Assembly: GCA_021292165.1 (NCBI GenBank)
Contig: CM037878.1
Location: forward strand, 255,365,921 to 255,429,920
Length of the DNA: 64,000 nucleotides
Source of the DNA: Shinisaurus crocodilurus
Lineage: Eukaryota > Chordata > Lepidosauria > Squamata > Shinisauridae
Direction: 5' to 3'
Notes under the pieces: model-generated
The model's input: the letters and a program-made list of their open reading frames with translations, nothing else
The model's database searches: none
What the model was told of the DNA's origin: nothing
Shown: positions 34,914 to 47,480 of the stretch, in pieces
How the letters are laid out: each line of letters begins with the position of its first letter
Position numbering within the stretch: position 1 is the first letter of the stretch
Program-made: the position numbers and the translations under genes

Positions 34914-35585
34914 TCCCTCCAAAGGAAAGGTCCCCCGGGACTACATAATGGAATCCCAGCTCCCCCAGGATTACACAATGAAATCCCAGCTCCCCCAGGA
35001 CTACCTGCTCCTCCGGAACTGCACAATGAAATCCCTGCTTCCCCCCACCCAGGACTACACAATGAAATCCCTGCTCCCCCCCTGGCCTACGCAATGAAAT
35101 CCCTGTTCCCTTTCCCCCAGGACTACACAATGAAATCCCTGCTCCCCCCCCCACCGGGACCACACAATGAAATCCCAGCTCCCCCCCGGGACTACACAGC
35201 AATGAAATCCCTGCTCCCCCGGGACCACACAGCAATGAAATCCCTGCTCCCCCCTCTGGGACCACACAATGAAATCCCAGTGTCGCCCCCCCCCCCCAGT
35301 ACTACACAGTGGAATCCCAGCTCCCCCCGGGACTTCACAATGAAATTCCTGCTCCCCGCCCCGGGCAGGACCACACGATGAAATCCCAGCTCCTCCCCCC
35401 AGGACTGCACAACAATGACATCCCTGCTCCCCTGGGATCACACAACATTGAATTCCCTGCTCCCCCCAGGGACTACCCAATGAAATCCCTGTTCCCCCTC
35501 CCCCTTGGGACTACACAACAATGAAATCCCTGTTCCCCCTCCCCCTCGGGACTACACAACAATGAAATTCCAGCTCCCTCCCCCC
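34914..35585. repeat. Minisatellite inside the Helitron
   Basis: About 17 imperfect tandem units of 30-45 bp, core GACTACACAATGAAATCC followed by a variable (A/T)GCTCCCCC stretch. It is unlike a CRISPR: the spacers are homopolymer-rich length variants, not unique sequences. The long glycine/phenylalanine/histidine-rich minus-strand frames here simply translate the repeat. Confidence 0.92.
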
Positions 35586-35753
35586 ATGTAGGCCCCAGCT
35601 ACAGTTCATATGAACATTCTGTTTTCACGTAGGAGAAATTTGCATATCCTCTCCTGATTGGGCCCCTGTGGTGGCAGTTCATACGAACATTCTATTTTGA
35701 CGTAGGACCAATTTGCATAACCGCTCCTGAATGGCCCCTGTGAACATTCCAAG

Positions 35754-36216
35754 TAGGGGTGTCCGAGTAGCCTGGCAGACACAAGTGAGGCCCGAACTGG
35801 GCCTGCTTGTGTCCGCGTGGGCTCTTTGCCACCCCCGCAGGCTTTACCTGGGCTCTCCGCGGAGCGGAGAGCCTTCCTTGCCTGTCCGATGGGTCCCGTT
35901 GCATCACTTCTGGCGCGGAGGAAGTGACGTGACGGAACCCTGCTCCGTCGCGCTGGACCCCCGCGCTCTGTTTTTGGCAGGTGAAACCAGGGCAACAGTG
36001 GCTCTGGTGGTGGCGGTGGCGCGCAGGCAGCGGCGGGGGGCAGGGGGGGGTCTGGTGGCGGCGTGCGTGCGTGCGTGGGGGTTTCTCTGGCGGCGGCTCG
36101 AGCGGCGCGGAGAACACTCCGCGCCGCTCTGAAGAGCGAGATCGGTCCACCACCGCTCGCGGAGGGCTGAGCCCAGAGCGAGCCTCCACCCGACTCCAGG
36201 CTCGGCCCCACCACTA
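35754..36216. mobile_element. GC-rich TAGGGGTGT element, copy 2
   Basis: Starts TAGGGGTGTCCGAG and ends GGCCCCACCACTA, imperfect inverted ends. It is a CpG-rich island of 463 bp inside the Helitron. Shares GGCTCGAGCGGCGCGGAGAAC-CTCCGCGCCG-type sequence with 10947-11188. Frames of 133-206 codons across it overlap on both strands and show no domain. Confidence 0.6.
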
Positions 36217-36436
36217 ATGATGCCATTGGCTCTCATCTATTTTGGGCCATACAGACGCAGCGAGGGTTTTTTGGAGATTTGAACCTGTCAGTCTTTGTCC
36301 TCGGGTGATGGAGAGTATGCGTGCAGCGTGCCAAGTTTGGGGCGGATCCGTCCAACCGTGTAGGAGCCTATGCGACACATGCGTACCGTACACAGCCGGC
36401 CGGCCACAGACAAACTTTCACATTTATATAGTAAGA

Positions 36437-38188
36437 TAGTATATATTGTGTGCTGGCAAATATATAATATAGTGCCATGATGCTGGTGGGCCAATACCAG
36501 TATTTCTTTGTACATTTACAGAGTTAGAAAGATGATGTGAAAGGTACTATAAGAAGATGCTATGGCAACTGTAAAATGATGCCAAAAGGGCTAAACATTG
36601 TGGATCTCATGAAAACACTGTAGCAAATGGCATCGCTGTATTAGTCCCAAATGTTCAAGCAAGGTGGCTTTTTCTCTCCCATCCAAAATAGTATTGCTGC
36701 TGCTGGAGCATCATAATAAGATGTGGCCTGGGAGGAAAATACTTTTCTATGACATTTAAGAATACATTTTCTAATGATCACTGTGTTCCTGTATATTTAT
36801 TGTGCATATGATGAAAGATATACAATTTGATAACCTTTTAATATATTTTTATAAATTGCCACATAGAAACAAAGAAATAAACAAAACAACCACAAGAAAC
36901 AGATCAAGCACTGCTTATAATAAACACATGGGGAAATATACAATTTAATCGTATCCCCCTGCTCTCCCTCCCTATGTCAGCTGGTTCTGAGATTCTTGCC
37001 CTGGCATTTTCAGCCAGAAGGGATGCAGACAGCTGGGCGAGTGAGCCAGTCTGAGTGCTTGCTTAAGGGGATGTATTAATGAAACTTCAGTCTTGCTCCC
37101 TCTCAGTGCCCTAAAGCCCCCAATACGTTTGGATAGAGAACAGTTTTACATACGAGACAAGGGTCTGTCGATATCGTTAAACCTGCTGTTATTTCTCTTC
37201 CAATGCTGGAAGATGAGAGAGAAAAAGCAGGCAACCAAAAAAGAAATGACATTATGTTTCACAATTATAACCTGACTCCCACTGATGGATTTGACTAATT
37301 ATTTCATTTCTTTCTCCCTTAGTACATGGACAGACCTACATCTCTTCTTTTCTTGACTATGCCACAGTAAGAGATATAGAGTGGCACTGTATCTCCATTT
37401 GATATCAGCAATATCTCTGGAGCAGAAAGCTGTATTCCTCTTCTTTGTCTCTGATTATTCCTGCAGGGATAGTAGTTCTTCAAAGCTCCACAGGTCCCTC
37501 TTTGATTTCCAAGCTGGCTGCTCTTCTTTTTGGCATTGTAAGATGGGAGGGTGACATTTGGTACTGTGTATCTTTGCAAGTGACTTGGTGGGTAATTACT
37601 GGTCCAAATGAGACACCCACTGCCCTATATTTGGACAGGGAAGATACAAGACAGAGATCGATATGCTGGGCTGGGATTGGAAGCATGTTAGGGCCTAACC
37701 TAAGCATATATTATAGGAAATGTGAGGCTTCGTCTTCCCCCATGTGACTCCAGCTTTGAAGGGGCCCTTGACAAAGTACCCTCTGGTGGGTTCTCAGTCA
37801 TGGCTTACCTGCTAGCAGTGGTGGGCAGCCATTTCATTTTCCCACAATGCCCCCAATGTAGCACTGCTCCAGGACATTAAATTCAAGTGCCCAAGAGTGA
37901 TGTTACATCGTGGACATTGTGGGGAATTATAATGCTGCTTGCTGTTGCCATTACCAGGTAAGCCCATTGCTGGGGGTCAGGGCAGGTGTCAGCACTGGGT
38001 GGACCTAGCAGCTGCCCTGGGTACTGTGTTCTGATACCAGGCCTGATCTGACAGCAGACATGGATGTTCAGTCCCTCCAGCACCAGACACAAATGCTGGT
38101 AATCCTGGGATAGGTAATATGGTCTCCTAAGCAATGAATAGGCAGAGTAGCCAGTAATAATAGCTGGCATTGTTCTTAGAGATGAATA

Positions 38189-38190
<2 letters not shown>
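36437..38190. other. Unassigned, mostly unique sequence
   Basis: Nothing recognised apart from short AT runs. Reading frames up to 100 codons conflict on both strands and have no domain. Confidence 0.4.
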
Positions 38191-38224
<34 letters not shown>

Positions 38225-38227
38225 CGC

Positions 38228-38266
<39 letters not shown>
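38191..38266. repeat. CT, CG and TG compound microsatellite
   Basis: About 15 CT units, a short GTGCGCGCGTG junction, then about 20 TG units. The alternating purine-pyrimidine part could adopt Z-DNA. Confidence 0.95.
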
Positions 38267-38267
<1 letters not shown>

Positions 38268-38282
38268 CTGCATACAAATCTA

Positions 38283-38493
38283 CAGGGGAGGCTGGTGACT
38301 CCTATTTCGGTGGGGCTCCTTTTCCATTACAGATTCTGCAGCTTTTATTTGAAGCTTCATAGGAGCTAACCATGGTGCTCCATGGTGGTGAACCTATTTT
38401 GGGGACAGAGTTCAGCACCATGGATAGCTCCTATGAAGCTCCAAATAAAACCTGCCAAACCTGAAATGGAAAAGGAGTCACCAGCCTCCCCAG
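38283..38493. mobile_element. Foldback hAT-like MITE
   Basis: Ends CAGGGGAGGCTGGTGACTCC and GGAGTCACCAGCCTCCCC. The arms continue inward through GGAGCTAACCATGG...CCATGGATAGCTCC. The 8-bp flanks match poorly, so the right border is uncertain by a few bases. Confidence 0.8.
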
Positions 38494-38920
38494 CAAACCA
38501 TAGGCTATCATAGGCAATATAAAATCTAGTAGCCAATATAAAATAGGATGATATTTAAAAAATGCCATCCAGTTCTATTCCACTAGATTGAAAAGTAAGC
38601 CAAGTCTAGCCACCCGTATTCCTCTTGTGTGATATATGTTCTACCAAACAAGCAGAATTGCATAAATAGTCAAATAATTAAATTATAGGCCAACATTTGG
38701 CTGTCATATTTATAGAAATTGAATTTGTGTAGGTTCCAAATGTGGATTTCAAGAGTCTTGCTCATTAGATTAGAGAATGATTTTTTTACTTAGTTCTTTC
38801 CATTTAATAAAGCCCTTGGATCTGATCAAGCTCCCTGGTGCTATTCTTTTCAGCAGTTTGAAAATGTTTCAAGTTTTCAGCTGGGAGTTGGATGAGTTCC
38901 TTGCACTTGCTCTATAGGTA

Positions 38921-38956
<36 letters not shown>

Positions 38957-41637
38957 CCCACCACCACCCTGTCCATCTCTCCTTGATTGCCATAAAACCA
39001 GCCAAGTTTGTGATGGCGGAAGGAAAAATACTGCAGAATATTTCTTAACAATGCTGGAAGGTTTAACAGAGACTTGTTTGCTAATAATGCTCTATTGGTT
39101 TAGTGACAGGCTGAAACAGCAAACAGCACTAGTGCTGCTTCATGGCTGAGAGTTTTCCAAAATGACTTCTTTAAAAAAAACAACCCAAAAAAACAAGAAA
39201 TAGAATTGGAGTGCAAGATCTTGGAAGAGAGAATATGTGAATGGACTTGTAAAAGGGAGTGTCAACATGGGATCCAACCAATAATACTTGCATTAGATGC
39301 TGGTTTAATTACCAGTCCCTGTACTGTATGTCATCCAACCAGGAATTCAGATACATTAGTTGAGTATCTTCAACACTGTGCTGTGGATCTGCCCCATAGC
39401 AAGTGATGGTCTTGAGATTGCTCTTACTCCTAATACTTCATTTACTGGACAGTTGGTTAATGCAGTCAGGCAGGCGCTTTGTGTTCCTTGGATTGATTTC
39501 TACTGAATCTGTTGGTATAGATTCTGGTAGCCTCTTGGACCAAGGCTGGCAGGACATAGAATCTTGGGCCAGTAGAGATTCACTGTGGGTGCCATTGTGG
39601 TAGCCAGAGGTAGGGATACTTAAGGAGTTCAATCTTTGTGAATTCCTATTAAAAAAAAAACACTGATCCACACCTCTTGGAATAAGGTGCAGATTGGAAT
39701 TTAGTTCACTGGATTATGCATTTCTCCAAATGTTGTGACACAATTCTTCACAGTTGATCAAAATAACTATTTGAATACATATTTTGTGAGAATGTACTTA
39801 AATCGAGATGGAGGTGATCTTCAGCGTTGACATGAGTCTGTGACATGTTTGAGCATACCTTAGGAACAATGTTCAAAAATAATAATGACTTCATCTCAGC
39901 AATGACCTCAAAATATTTTTTTCTGAATCTGTCCAGTTACCTGCCTAGTCAACTTGATATTTCTTCTTCCCACCCTCTGTAAACAACCATTCCCAGTACT
40001 TGAAAGGTTGGGGGCATATGGAAAGACTCAAACAGAAAAGTCTGAGGGCTTGTGTGTTTGACACAAGTGCAAATCTTCTACCCAGCTTCACTTGAAAGCA
40101 CCTGCTAAAATGCCAGTATTCGGTCAACATCATTTATAACTGGGACTCATAAATCCCCAATTTCTGGTCACAGCCTTAGAAGGCACTACAATCTTGTAAA
40201 CACTTCCTATACTTGATATAGGCACTCACACACAGCCCATTGTTGTGAACAAACACATCAAAATTAGATATATATATATATTTTAAAAAACTGTATCGGC
40301 TTTAACTGAATATATCTTTGTTGTGTTGAGGTACGTACATGGAGAATACATCAATAATAAAAGAAAAGCAGTTGTAGTTTCATACTGTCTGCATTGTGAA
40401 AAAGAATCAGGCATTGAATCCACCATGTCAAGCACAGTTTTCCCACTTCCCATACCCTGATATCATAGGTATATAGACAAGGCCTGGCAACTTGAAAAGG
40501 GTATTAAAATGATTCTCTCACCCCACCCCAGTTATAAAAGTACAGCTAAAAACAACTTACAATACAAAATCCATATTGGAATATACTAAAAGACAATTCA
40601 GTTCAAGCGAAGTAGTTAGATAAAATCCAACTCCTGATTTTAGCTCAACATCTGGCCTTCAACATCTATATTTGCCTCCTAAAATTACTACCTGGCCTTC
40701 AACATTGCTTCCTGAACCTGATTCCAAATCAATATTCAGATATTACTCCTTGTCAAATATGCAGCCAAAGCACATTCTCTATGATAAGGCAGGATAGAAC
40801 TCCATATAGATTCCCTGTCATTGACTCTAATGAACTCTGCATATTGGGCTTTCAGCCCCATACTCAGAATTAGAAAATCTATGCAGTCAGGGAAAAAATG
40901 CACTGAGTCAGTGAAGGTACCGTTGTGTCAGTTCTGTCATATTACCTCTAAAAGGCAGAAACATTGAGTTAATAGAAATCAAAAACTTTTATTTCTGTGA
41001 TTTCAAACATGCTCTAGAACTGCTACTACAAAGGCTAAGAGCATAAGAAAGGCCCTGTTAGATCAGATCAACAGTCCATAACCTAGAGAAGCCATATTCT
41101 GTACCAACTGAATTCCCTAAACAGTCTTTAAAGGCAGTTCCACATATACAACATTCCAGTAAACTAACCGGGACATTGCCAAAGCTTGGACAGGCATTGC
41201 ACATGTAGCATTATTCACAAATGGATACCTTGTCTAATAGGTATAATACAGAACTGAACCATTATCACATAGTGTTGACTTAACTTCACAAGATACGTGT
41301 CCAGTCACTACAGTTTTTATTCAACAATATTTTCAAGCCTACTGCTGAAATCGGCGAGATACATCCAAGATACTTCTCTAGAATGGCAGATATAGAGTTT
41401 TTGCATTGGAAATAGAAGCTCACACAGATATCTGTAGCATCCACAATGACTGTTAGGTATGACCATGATGACTATATGGAACCTCCAGTTTCAGTGGAAG
41501 TATGCCATTAAATATGAGCTGCTGTGGAGCTATAGTCAAACCCTGCTCAGGGGCTTCCTGGAGGCACCTGATTGGCCAATATGGGAAGCAGGACCTTTAC
41601 ATTGCGTCCCTTACAGATTGCCTAGTGTCTGCTTAAA
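38494..41637. other. Long unassigned stretch
   Basis: A TG run lies at 38923-38953, poly(A)-rich patches near 39170-39200 and 39650, and a TA run at 40268-40282. No coding exon, SINE box or element termini recognised over about 3 kb. It is the largest apparently repeat-poor block of the window. Confidence 0.35.
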
Positions 41638-41990
41638 TAGAATCATAGAATCATAGAAAAGTAGAGTTGGAAGGGGCCTACAAGGCCATCGAGTCCAACC
41701 CCCTGCTCAGTGCAGGAATCCAGGTCAAAGCATCCCTGACAGATGATTGTCCAGTTGCACCTTGAATGCCTCCAGACTGGGAGAGCCCACCATCTCCATA
41801 GGTAGTTGATTCCATTGTCTTATTGCTCTAACAGTCAGGAATTTTTTCCTGATGTTTAGGTGGAATCTAAAGAACAGATTCCACCAGCTCCTGAGGCAGT
41901 CAGTTCTGTTCTCAAACAGCTCTTACCATAAGGAGGTTTCTCCTAGTTTTTAGCTGAAATGTTTCCCTGCAATTTCCAGTCATTTCACTC
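41638..41990 (-). mobile_element. CR1 3' fragment, antisense
   Basis: Begins TAGAATCATAGAATCATAGAA, then GTTGGAAGGGGCCTACAAGGCC and AGTCCAACCCCCTGCTCAGTGCAGG, the reverse complement of the 31100-31322 CR1 end. To 41875 it is the young type (CAGGAATTTTTTCCTGATGTTTAGG). Beyond that it resembles an older CR1 (CAAACAGCTCTTACCATAAGGAGGTTTCTCC). Confidence 0.92.
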
Positions 41991-42104
41991 AATGTATCTC
42001 AGCTCACAAATGCATTCTGGGCTTTCAGCCATGTGTACAAAATGGGAGATTCTGCACAGTTAATGGAACTTAGAAATGATCTCACCCCTCACCCCCATTC
42101 CTAT

Positions 42105-42200
42105 CTAATTGATTTGGAAGGGACCTTGGAAGTCATCTTGTCCAACCCACTGCTCAATGCAGGATCTGCAACACAGGATGCAACTACAGCACCCCCGAGA
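42105..42200 (-). mobile_element. Older CR1 3' fragment, antisense
   Basis: GGAAGGGACCTTGGAAGTCATCTTGTCCAACCCACTGCTCAATGCAGG is the CR1 3' block of a different subfamily from the preceding one. Confidence 0.75.
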
Positions 42201-42520
42201 GAAGGAAATCCAGCCTCTGCTTATATCAACAATTCATTCACAATATTATATTTCAGTCTAGATTTATATATGGATGAGATTTAGATGTTGAAAAGTCTAC
42301 AGCATGCTGTACCGGCCGTGCTAGAAATGTCCATTCAACACAAAGATTGCTTGGTGCCTTGGGCCAATTACTATAGCCCTATGCAGATGCCTACCTGCAC
42401 ATGAGTAGGGTTAAACTGTGGAGGGGGTATGGGTCCTTACAGAGCTCCTGGGACTGGAAATGCTGATAAGGCAGGGTTTCTGATCCTAGGGGCTCTGTGA
42501 GCATGCTCAGACACTGTGAC

Positions 42521-42684
42521 CAGGGCCGGTGCTACCATTAGGCCAACTAGGCAGCTGCCTAGGGCACAGGGCTAAAGAGGGCACCAGAAATGCCTTGAAA
42601 AAAAATACAGCACTCTCAAGTGGGAGGGGGGGCGCTAAATATCTGATCTTGCCTAGGGCACCAAACTGCCTTGCACCGGTCCTG
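42521..42684 (-). mobile_element. hAT MITE, GGCCGGTGC family, copy 2
   Basis: Starts CAGGGCCGGTGCTACC and ends TTGCACCGGTCCTG. Reverse orientation relative to 3918-4083. The perfect 8-bp target duplication ACTGTGAC lies at 42513-42520 and 42685-42692. Confidence 0.94.
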
Positions 42685-42824
42685 ACTGTGACACAACCCC
42701 ATTCAGAACTTCTGGCTGAACATGCAATGATCTATGAGATAGCTGGGGGCATGGGGATATTTTGGGGGGGGCATGTGTGTGCATCCCCTATACAGTAGCT
42801 CTATTCATCATGATACAGGCAAAT

Positions 42825-42934
42825 CACAGCCTAATCAACCTTGTAAGATCATTGTGAAGATAAAGGAGCAGAACTGTGTGCACTGCCCTATGTTCTGCAT
42901 GAAGGATGGGATAAAAAAGAAATCTAATAAAATT
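42825..42934 (+). mobile_element. Old MIR-like SINE 3' half
   Basis: CACAGCCTAATCAACCTTGTAAGATCATTGTGAAGATAAA resembles the SINE core, followed by a decayed tail ending TCTAATAAAATTTT. Confidence 0.5.
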
Positions 42935-43639
42935 TTGTTTCAGCCCTAATTATGAGCTGAGCAATTCCCCATTCTTGAAACAATCCCTTCTGTCCTTCCT
43001 CTCCTCTTTAATAAAAGCAACATTTGGGTTTCACTAAATTACTGGGTTGTTTTTTTTTACTTATGTGTAATCTCTGAAAACACAGAAACAAATCCCAAGT
43101 CCCAACACCACTACCCACACCAGTGAAACAAGTAGGGTGGCAATATTTCCCATGTTATGGGAAGTCCTCTAATTGAAGTGCTCTGAGAGGACAGTCTTGT
43201 ATTTGAAGGCGTCCTCGATTTGAACTGCTCTTCCAGTCCAGGGGAGAACGATGGGGCCTTGAAGTTGCCCATCAACACTTTGCACCCGGGCTGCAGACTG
43301 AGCAGGTGCACAGGTCACCTGGTCACAGTCTTCCCCACCAGGGTGAGATGGATTGTATTTCCATTTAAATTATATTAATTATATCTAAATTTGCATCTAT
43401 AGCTCTACATTATCATACACAAATTGTATGCAAATATCTGTCTTTTTTGTCCTCTTTTGGTGTGTGTGTGAAGCAATTCCTCTTTTCTGGCGATGCAGAA
43501 GTGGCCACCCTAACAACAAGGGCAGCAAAGAACCAAATTAATTGCTGATATATTTGTCTTTCCTTCTGGCAGTATCCTCTCCCTGGTTTCCTCCACCCCC
43601 CCCACCCCCCACAGAGGCAGCTGAAGTAAACTGCTAGAG

Positions 43640-43935
43640 CCTTGACGGCAAAGGAGAAGTTAGAGATGAGCAGCCACTTCGAGTTGACACAGGACTGTTT
43701 TATCTGTCACTCAAAGCCGGTGAAGAACAGCCATTTAGCAACAATGTCACTGAAATTATATTCTTTTGCTTTTGAAGAATATAAATATTTGATTCTCGCT
43801 CACATTTGATTCTTTGATTCTTTTCTTCTTTGAAAGCAACAAACTTCATTCCCCCCCCCGCAACAAAATAAAGCTTTCTTTTATTATTATTTGAAGGCAC
43901 ATTCAGTCAGTTTGAAATAAACATCGAAATAGCTC
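43640..43935 (+). repeat. Diverged segment pair, copy 1
   Basis: Shares ordered blocks with 53620-53865: GAATATAAATATTTGAT followed by CTCGC, a T/C-rich linker, AATAAAGCT and later CAGTCAGTTTGAAATAAACA (against CAATCAGCTTGAAACAAACA). Non-coding. Either an ancient transposon pair or a duplicated regulatory element. Confidence 0.5.
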
Positions 43936-44146
43936 TGGATGTGAGAGAACTGGCATATATCCTGCCTTCCACTGATAAGAGAGGAACACAGATGTATACC
44001 GGTGGCAGCCTAGGAGCAAGATACCCTTTCAACTCTGAATTTGATTCTTTCAAATGCTGGGGAGAGACCAATTTTAAAACAAAATTGTTGCTCATTTCAG
44101 CCTCTCCCCCCATCTCTCTGTGAGAAAAATGACTACCATAATTGTC

Positions 44147-45071
44147 AATGGTTATGTGCCTGTTGACTAAGCTCTTTACAAATTTAGAGGAGGTTGCTAA
44201 GGCCAATGAAAGTCCTTTCATATGTTTCTTTTTAAAAATATAATATGCGAAAAATAAGATAGGTTTAATGGAATCAACATTTTAGATATCAAATATGCTG
44301 GCCACAATCCAGAGCCTCATTTTAACAGGCACAATGCAGGAGCTTTATGGGAATTATCCCCTGCCATCGTATCACATATTACCTTTGAAAGTATCTCAAA
44401 TTACAAATACAGTTTGCTGCACCTTGGGATGGATAAATCTGTCAGTATCGCTTTCTCCCACATTCTATTCATGTCCTATTCATGAAGAAATTTGTGAATT
44501 TTGGTAAATTCTTGTAAAAAAATGAACTAGAAAAAAACATCTCACTCATCTGCACCAGCCAAATTCCATAGGTGGAGCTATTCCAATTCCAAGCATGGAG
44601 AAGACCATGATTTATCTACCTGCCATGTAGCTGTTAATAAGGACGAGCCTGTCAGAAAAAAGTGGTGGCATCCCTAAGTAAGCACTAAGATAGCTGAATA
44701 CACAGGGATTCAAATCCAAATTTTAAAATCAGATCCCTGGACCTGCATAGATAAATATGTCAGTTTGGCTTTCTCCTGCATTCAATTCCCCCCCCCCCAA
44801 CTCTCAAGTTCATTTCTTTCCATCTCATTTAAAGAAATGTGTGAATTTTGCTAATTTCTTATAAACACACACAACCGAATTCTCACCCATTCCTATGTAC
44901 AGGCAAATTGATCTTTGAAAAATACAAACGTCTATCTCCCACTCTCACCAGCTGAGTTGCAAGTTACTTCTCAGATTCTCTGCTTTGGTTCTCTTTCATA
45001 CCTATGCAGGGGCGGATTAAGAGCATTATGGGCCTGGTGCTGAGGATTTTGGTGAGCCTTTTTATGGAAAT
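44147..45071 (+). repeat. 925-bp tandem duplication, copy 1
   Basis: Runs from AATGGTTATGTGCC to GCCTTTTTATGGAAAT and is followed directly by copy 2. By eye the copies differ only by one C in a C11/C12 run and one A in a short A run. The unit contains the AATCTGTCAGTTT repeat (44424-44908) and, at its right end, the first 65 bp of the ACTR10-carrying hAT with its target duplication (44999-45006). Confidence 0.97.
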
Positions 45072-45998
45072 AATGGTTATGTGCCTGTTGACTAAGCTCT
45101 TTACAAATTTAGAGGAGGTTGCTAAGGCCAATGAAAGTCCTTTCATATGTTTCTTTTTAAAAATATAATATGCGAAAAATAAGATAGGTTTAATGGAATC
45201 AACATTTTAGATATCAAATATGCTGGCCACAATCCAGAGCCTCATTTTAACAGGCACAATGCAGGAGCTTTATGGGAATTATCCCCTGCCATCGTATCAC
45301 ATATTACCTTTGAAAGTATCTCAAATTACAAATACAGTTTGCTGCACCTTGGGATGGATAAATCTGTCAGTATCGCTTTCTCCCACATTCTATTCATGTC
45401 CTATTCATGAAGAAATTTGTGAATTTTGGTAAATTCTTGTAAAAAAATGAACTAGAAAAAAACATCTCACTCATCTGCACCAGCCAAATTCCATAGGTGG
45501 AGCTATTCCAATTCCAAGCATGGAGAAGACCATGATTTATCTACCTGCCATGTAGCTGTTAATAAGGACGAGCCTGTCAGAAAAAAGTGGTGGCATCCCT
45601 AAGTAAGCACTAAGATAGCTGAATACACAGGGATTCAAATCCAAATTTTAAAATCAGATCCCTGGACCTGCATAGATAAATATGTCAGTTTGGCTTTCTC
45701 CTGCATTCAATTCCCCCCCCCCCCAACTCTCAAGTTCATTTCTTTCCATCTCATTTAAAGAAATGTGTGAATTTTGCTAATTTCTTATAAAACACACACA
45801 ACCGAATTCTCACCCATTCCTATGTACAGGCAAATTGATCTTTGAAAAATACAAACGTCTATCTCCCACTCTCACCAGCTGAGTTGCAAGTTACTTCTCA
45901 GATTCTCTGCTTTGGTTCTCTTTCATACCTATGCAGGGGCGGATTAAGAGCATTATGGGCCTGGTGCTGAGGATTTTGGTGAGCCTTTTTATGGAAAT
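45072..45998 (+). repeat. 925-bp tandem duplication, copy 2
   Basis: Near-identical to copy 1. Its right end runs on into the intact hAT at 45934-46989, so this is the parent arrangement and copy 1 ends in a truncated hAT. The order is therefore hAT insertion first, duplication later. Confidence 0.97.
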
Positions 45999-46310
45999 AA
46001 ATAAAATGAAGACGCAATTTTATATTAAAACAAATTAAATATTTTAATTACCATTAAAGTGCCAAAACAGAAACATATTGAAAATATGGAGAGAATAGGA
46101 GAGAATAGGTGGGGGGTGGAGGAAAAGAGTGAGGGAATGAAAGGCGGTGTGATGCCGCCTTGGGCGTTATATATACTTGGGATTTTAAAAGATAAATGGA
46201 ACAAATAATAAACAAAGAAAGGGGGGTGGGAAAGCAGCCACACCGCCTCGGGAACCCAGCAGGGTGGGGCTGAGGGGCGGCAACCGAGGACTGGGAGGGG
46301 AGGCCTCTTA

Positions 46311-46565
<255 letters not shown>

Positions 46566-46630
46566 CTGGCCCCAGGGATTATTTTGCAGGAATAAATGGC
46601 TGTTTTTTAAAGACCCTATTGATTTTTAGT

Positions 46631-46711
46631 ATGCGTTTTATTATTGTATGCTGCCTTGAGGGTTCCTGCCCTCAAAGGCGGGCAGGAAATATAATTGATT
46701 AATTAATTAAT
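46631..46711 (+). mobile_element. SINE/L2-type tail inside the hAT
   Basis: TATGCTGCCTTGAGGGTTCCTGCCC, AAAGGCGGGCAGGAAATATAA and TTGATTAATTAATTAA resemble the shared 3' tail of the window's SINEs. Confidence 0.55.
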
Positions 46712-47480
46712 AGAATAGGGCTCCCCACAGTTACCCTAATTTCTTGCAGCACATCTCGGCGGGGAGGGGTACACGCTCGTAGCAGGCATTGTGTGCGTGT
46801 GTGTATCTAGTGAAAATTTGGCTGCTTCCCGTGCACTTCCTCCAGTCCCTGCCCAGCGTGGCAACCTCTGCTCGCCTCCGGCAACGCCCCGCAGGTGAGC
46901 GAGGTGAGCGCATCCCTATATTGTGGGCCTATTTTGTGGTAGGGGCCTGGAGCTGCAGCTCCAATAGCCCCTATCTTAATCCGTCCCTGTACCTATGGTT
47001 GGTTATGACCACAGATAGGTGGCGACAATGGTAACATGGCTACATATGATATCATCACAATGTTTCTGTGAAGCTGGCTGCTATGGGTCTGCAAAGGTAG
47101 TGATCGTTCTGAAGTATGCAACTTAAGGCTTAGGCCTGGGAATAGTGTGGCTTATGACAATACAAGAAAGGACAATAAATGCAGAGACTGGTGTTTCTGT
47201 GAATGTTCCTGCCAAATTCTGGATCTGTCTAAATGGCCAATAGGATGGGGTAAATGAATTCAAATATTACAGATGTGGCTGAAAAATCCACATCACATAG
47301 TGGAGGCACCACAATGCAGCCATAATTTCTGCAGTTGGATTTCCAATTAGATTGCACCATGTGACAAATATCTATGTTCATAGATGGTTGCATCATGTGA
47401 AAAATATCCATCTATCCACGGTGCTACCAACTGGTATTTGCATGGGGTTAAGCCTACCCATGGGAGAATTCAATTACAGA

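Larger units (their letters stand above)
34820..36436 (-). mobile_element. Complete non-autonomous Helitron
   Basis: On the minus strand it begins TCTTACTATATAAATG at 36436 and ends CTAG at 34820. An 18-base hairpin (34833-34850, ACCCGTGC-AA-CGCCGGGT) stands about 9 bases before the CTAG. The flanking bases are A and T, the standard Helitron insertion site. Termini TC, hairpin, CTRR and AT target are all present. It has no Rep/helicase coding sequence. It carries a minisatellite (34914-35585) and a nested GC-rich element (35754-36216). The site lies in the first unit of a 33-bp direct repeat: CTGGCAAATATATAATA occurs at 34803-34819 and again at 36453-36469. Confidence 0.93.

Noticed and set aside
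34888..35480. Glycine/phenylalanine/histidine-rich repeat protein, or a CRISPR array
   Set aside because: The frame is a translation of the Helitron minisatellite. Spacers are not unique and unit length varies, and the context is a vertebrate genome.
35606..36226. 206-codon and 165-codon frames on the minus strand
   Set aside because: CpG-rich transposon sequence, overlapping frames on both strands, no domain and no homology recognised.
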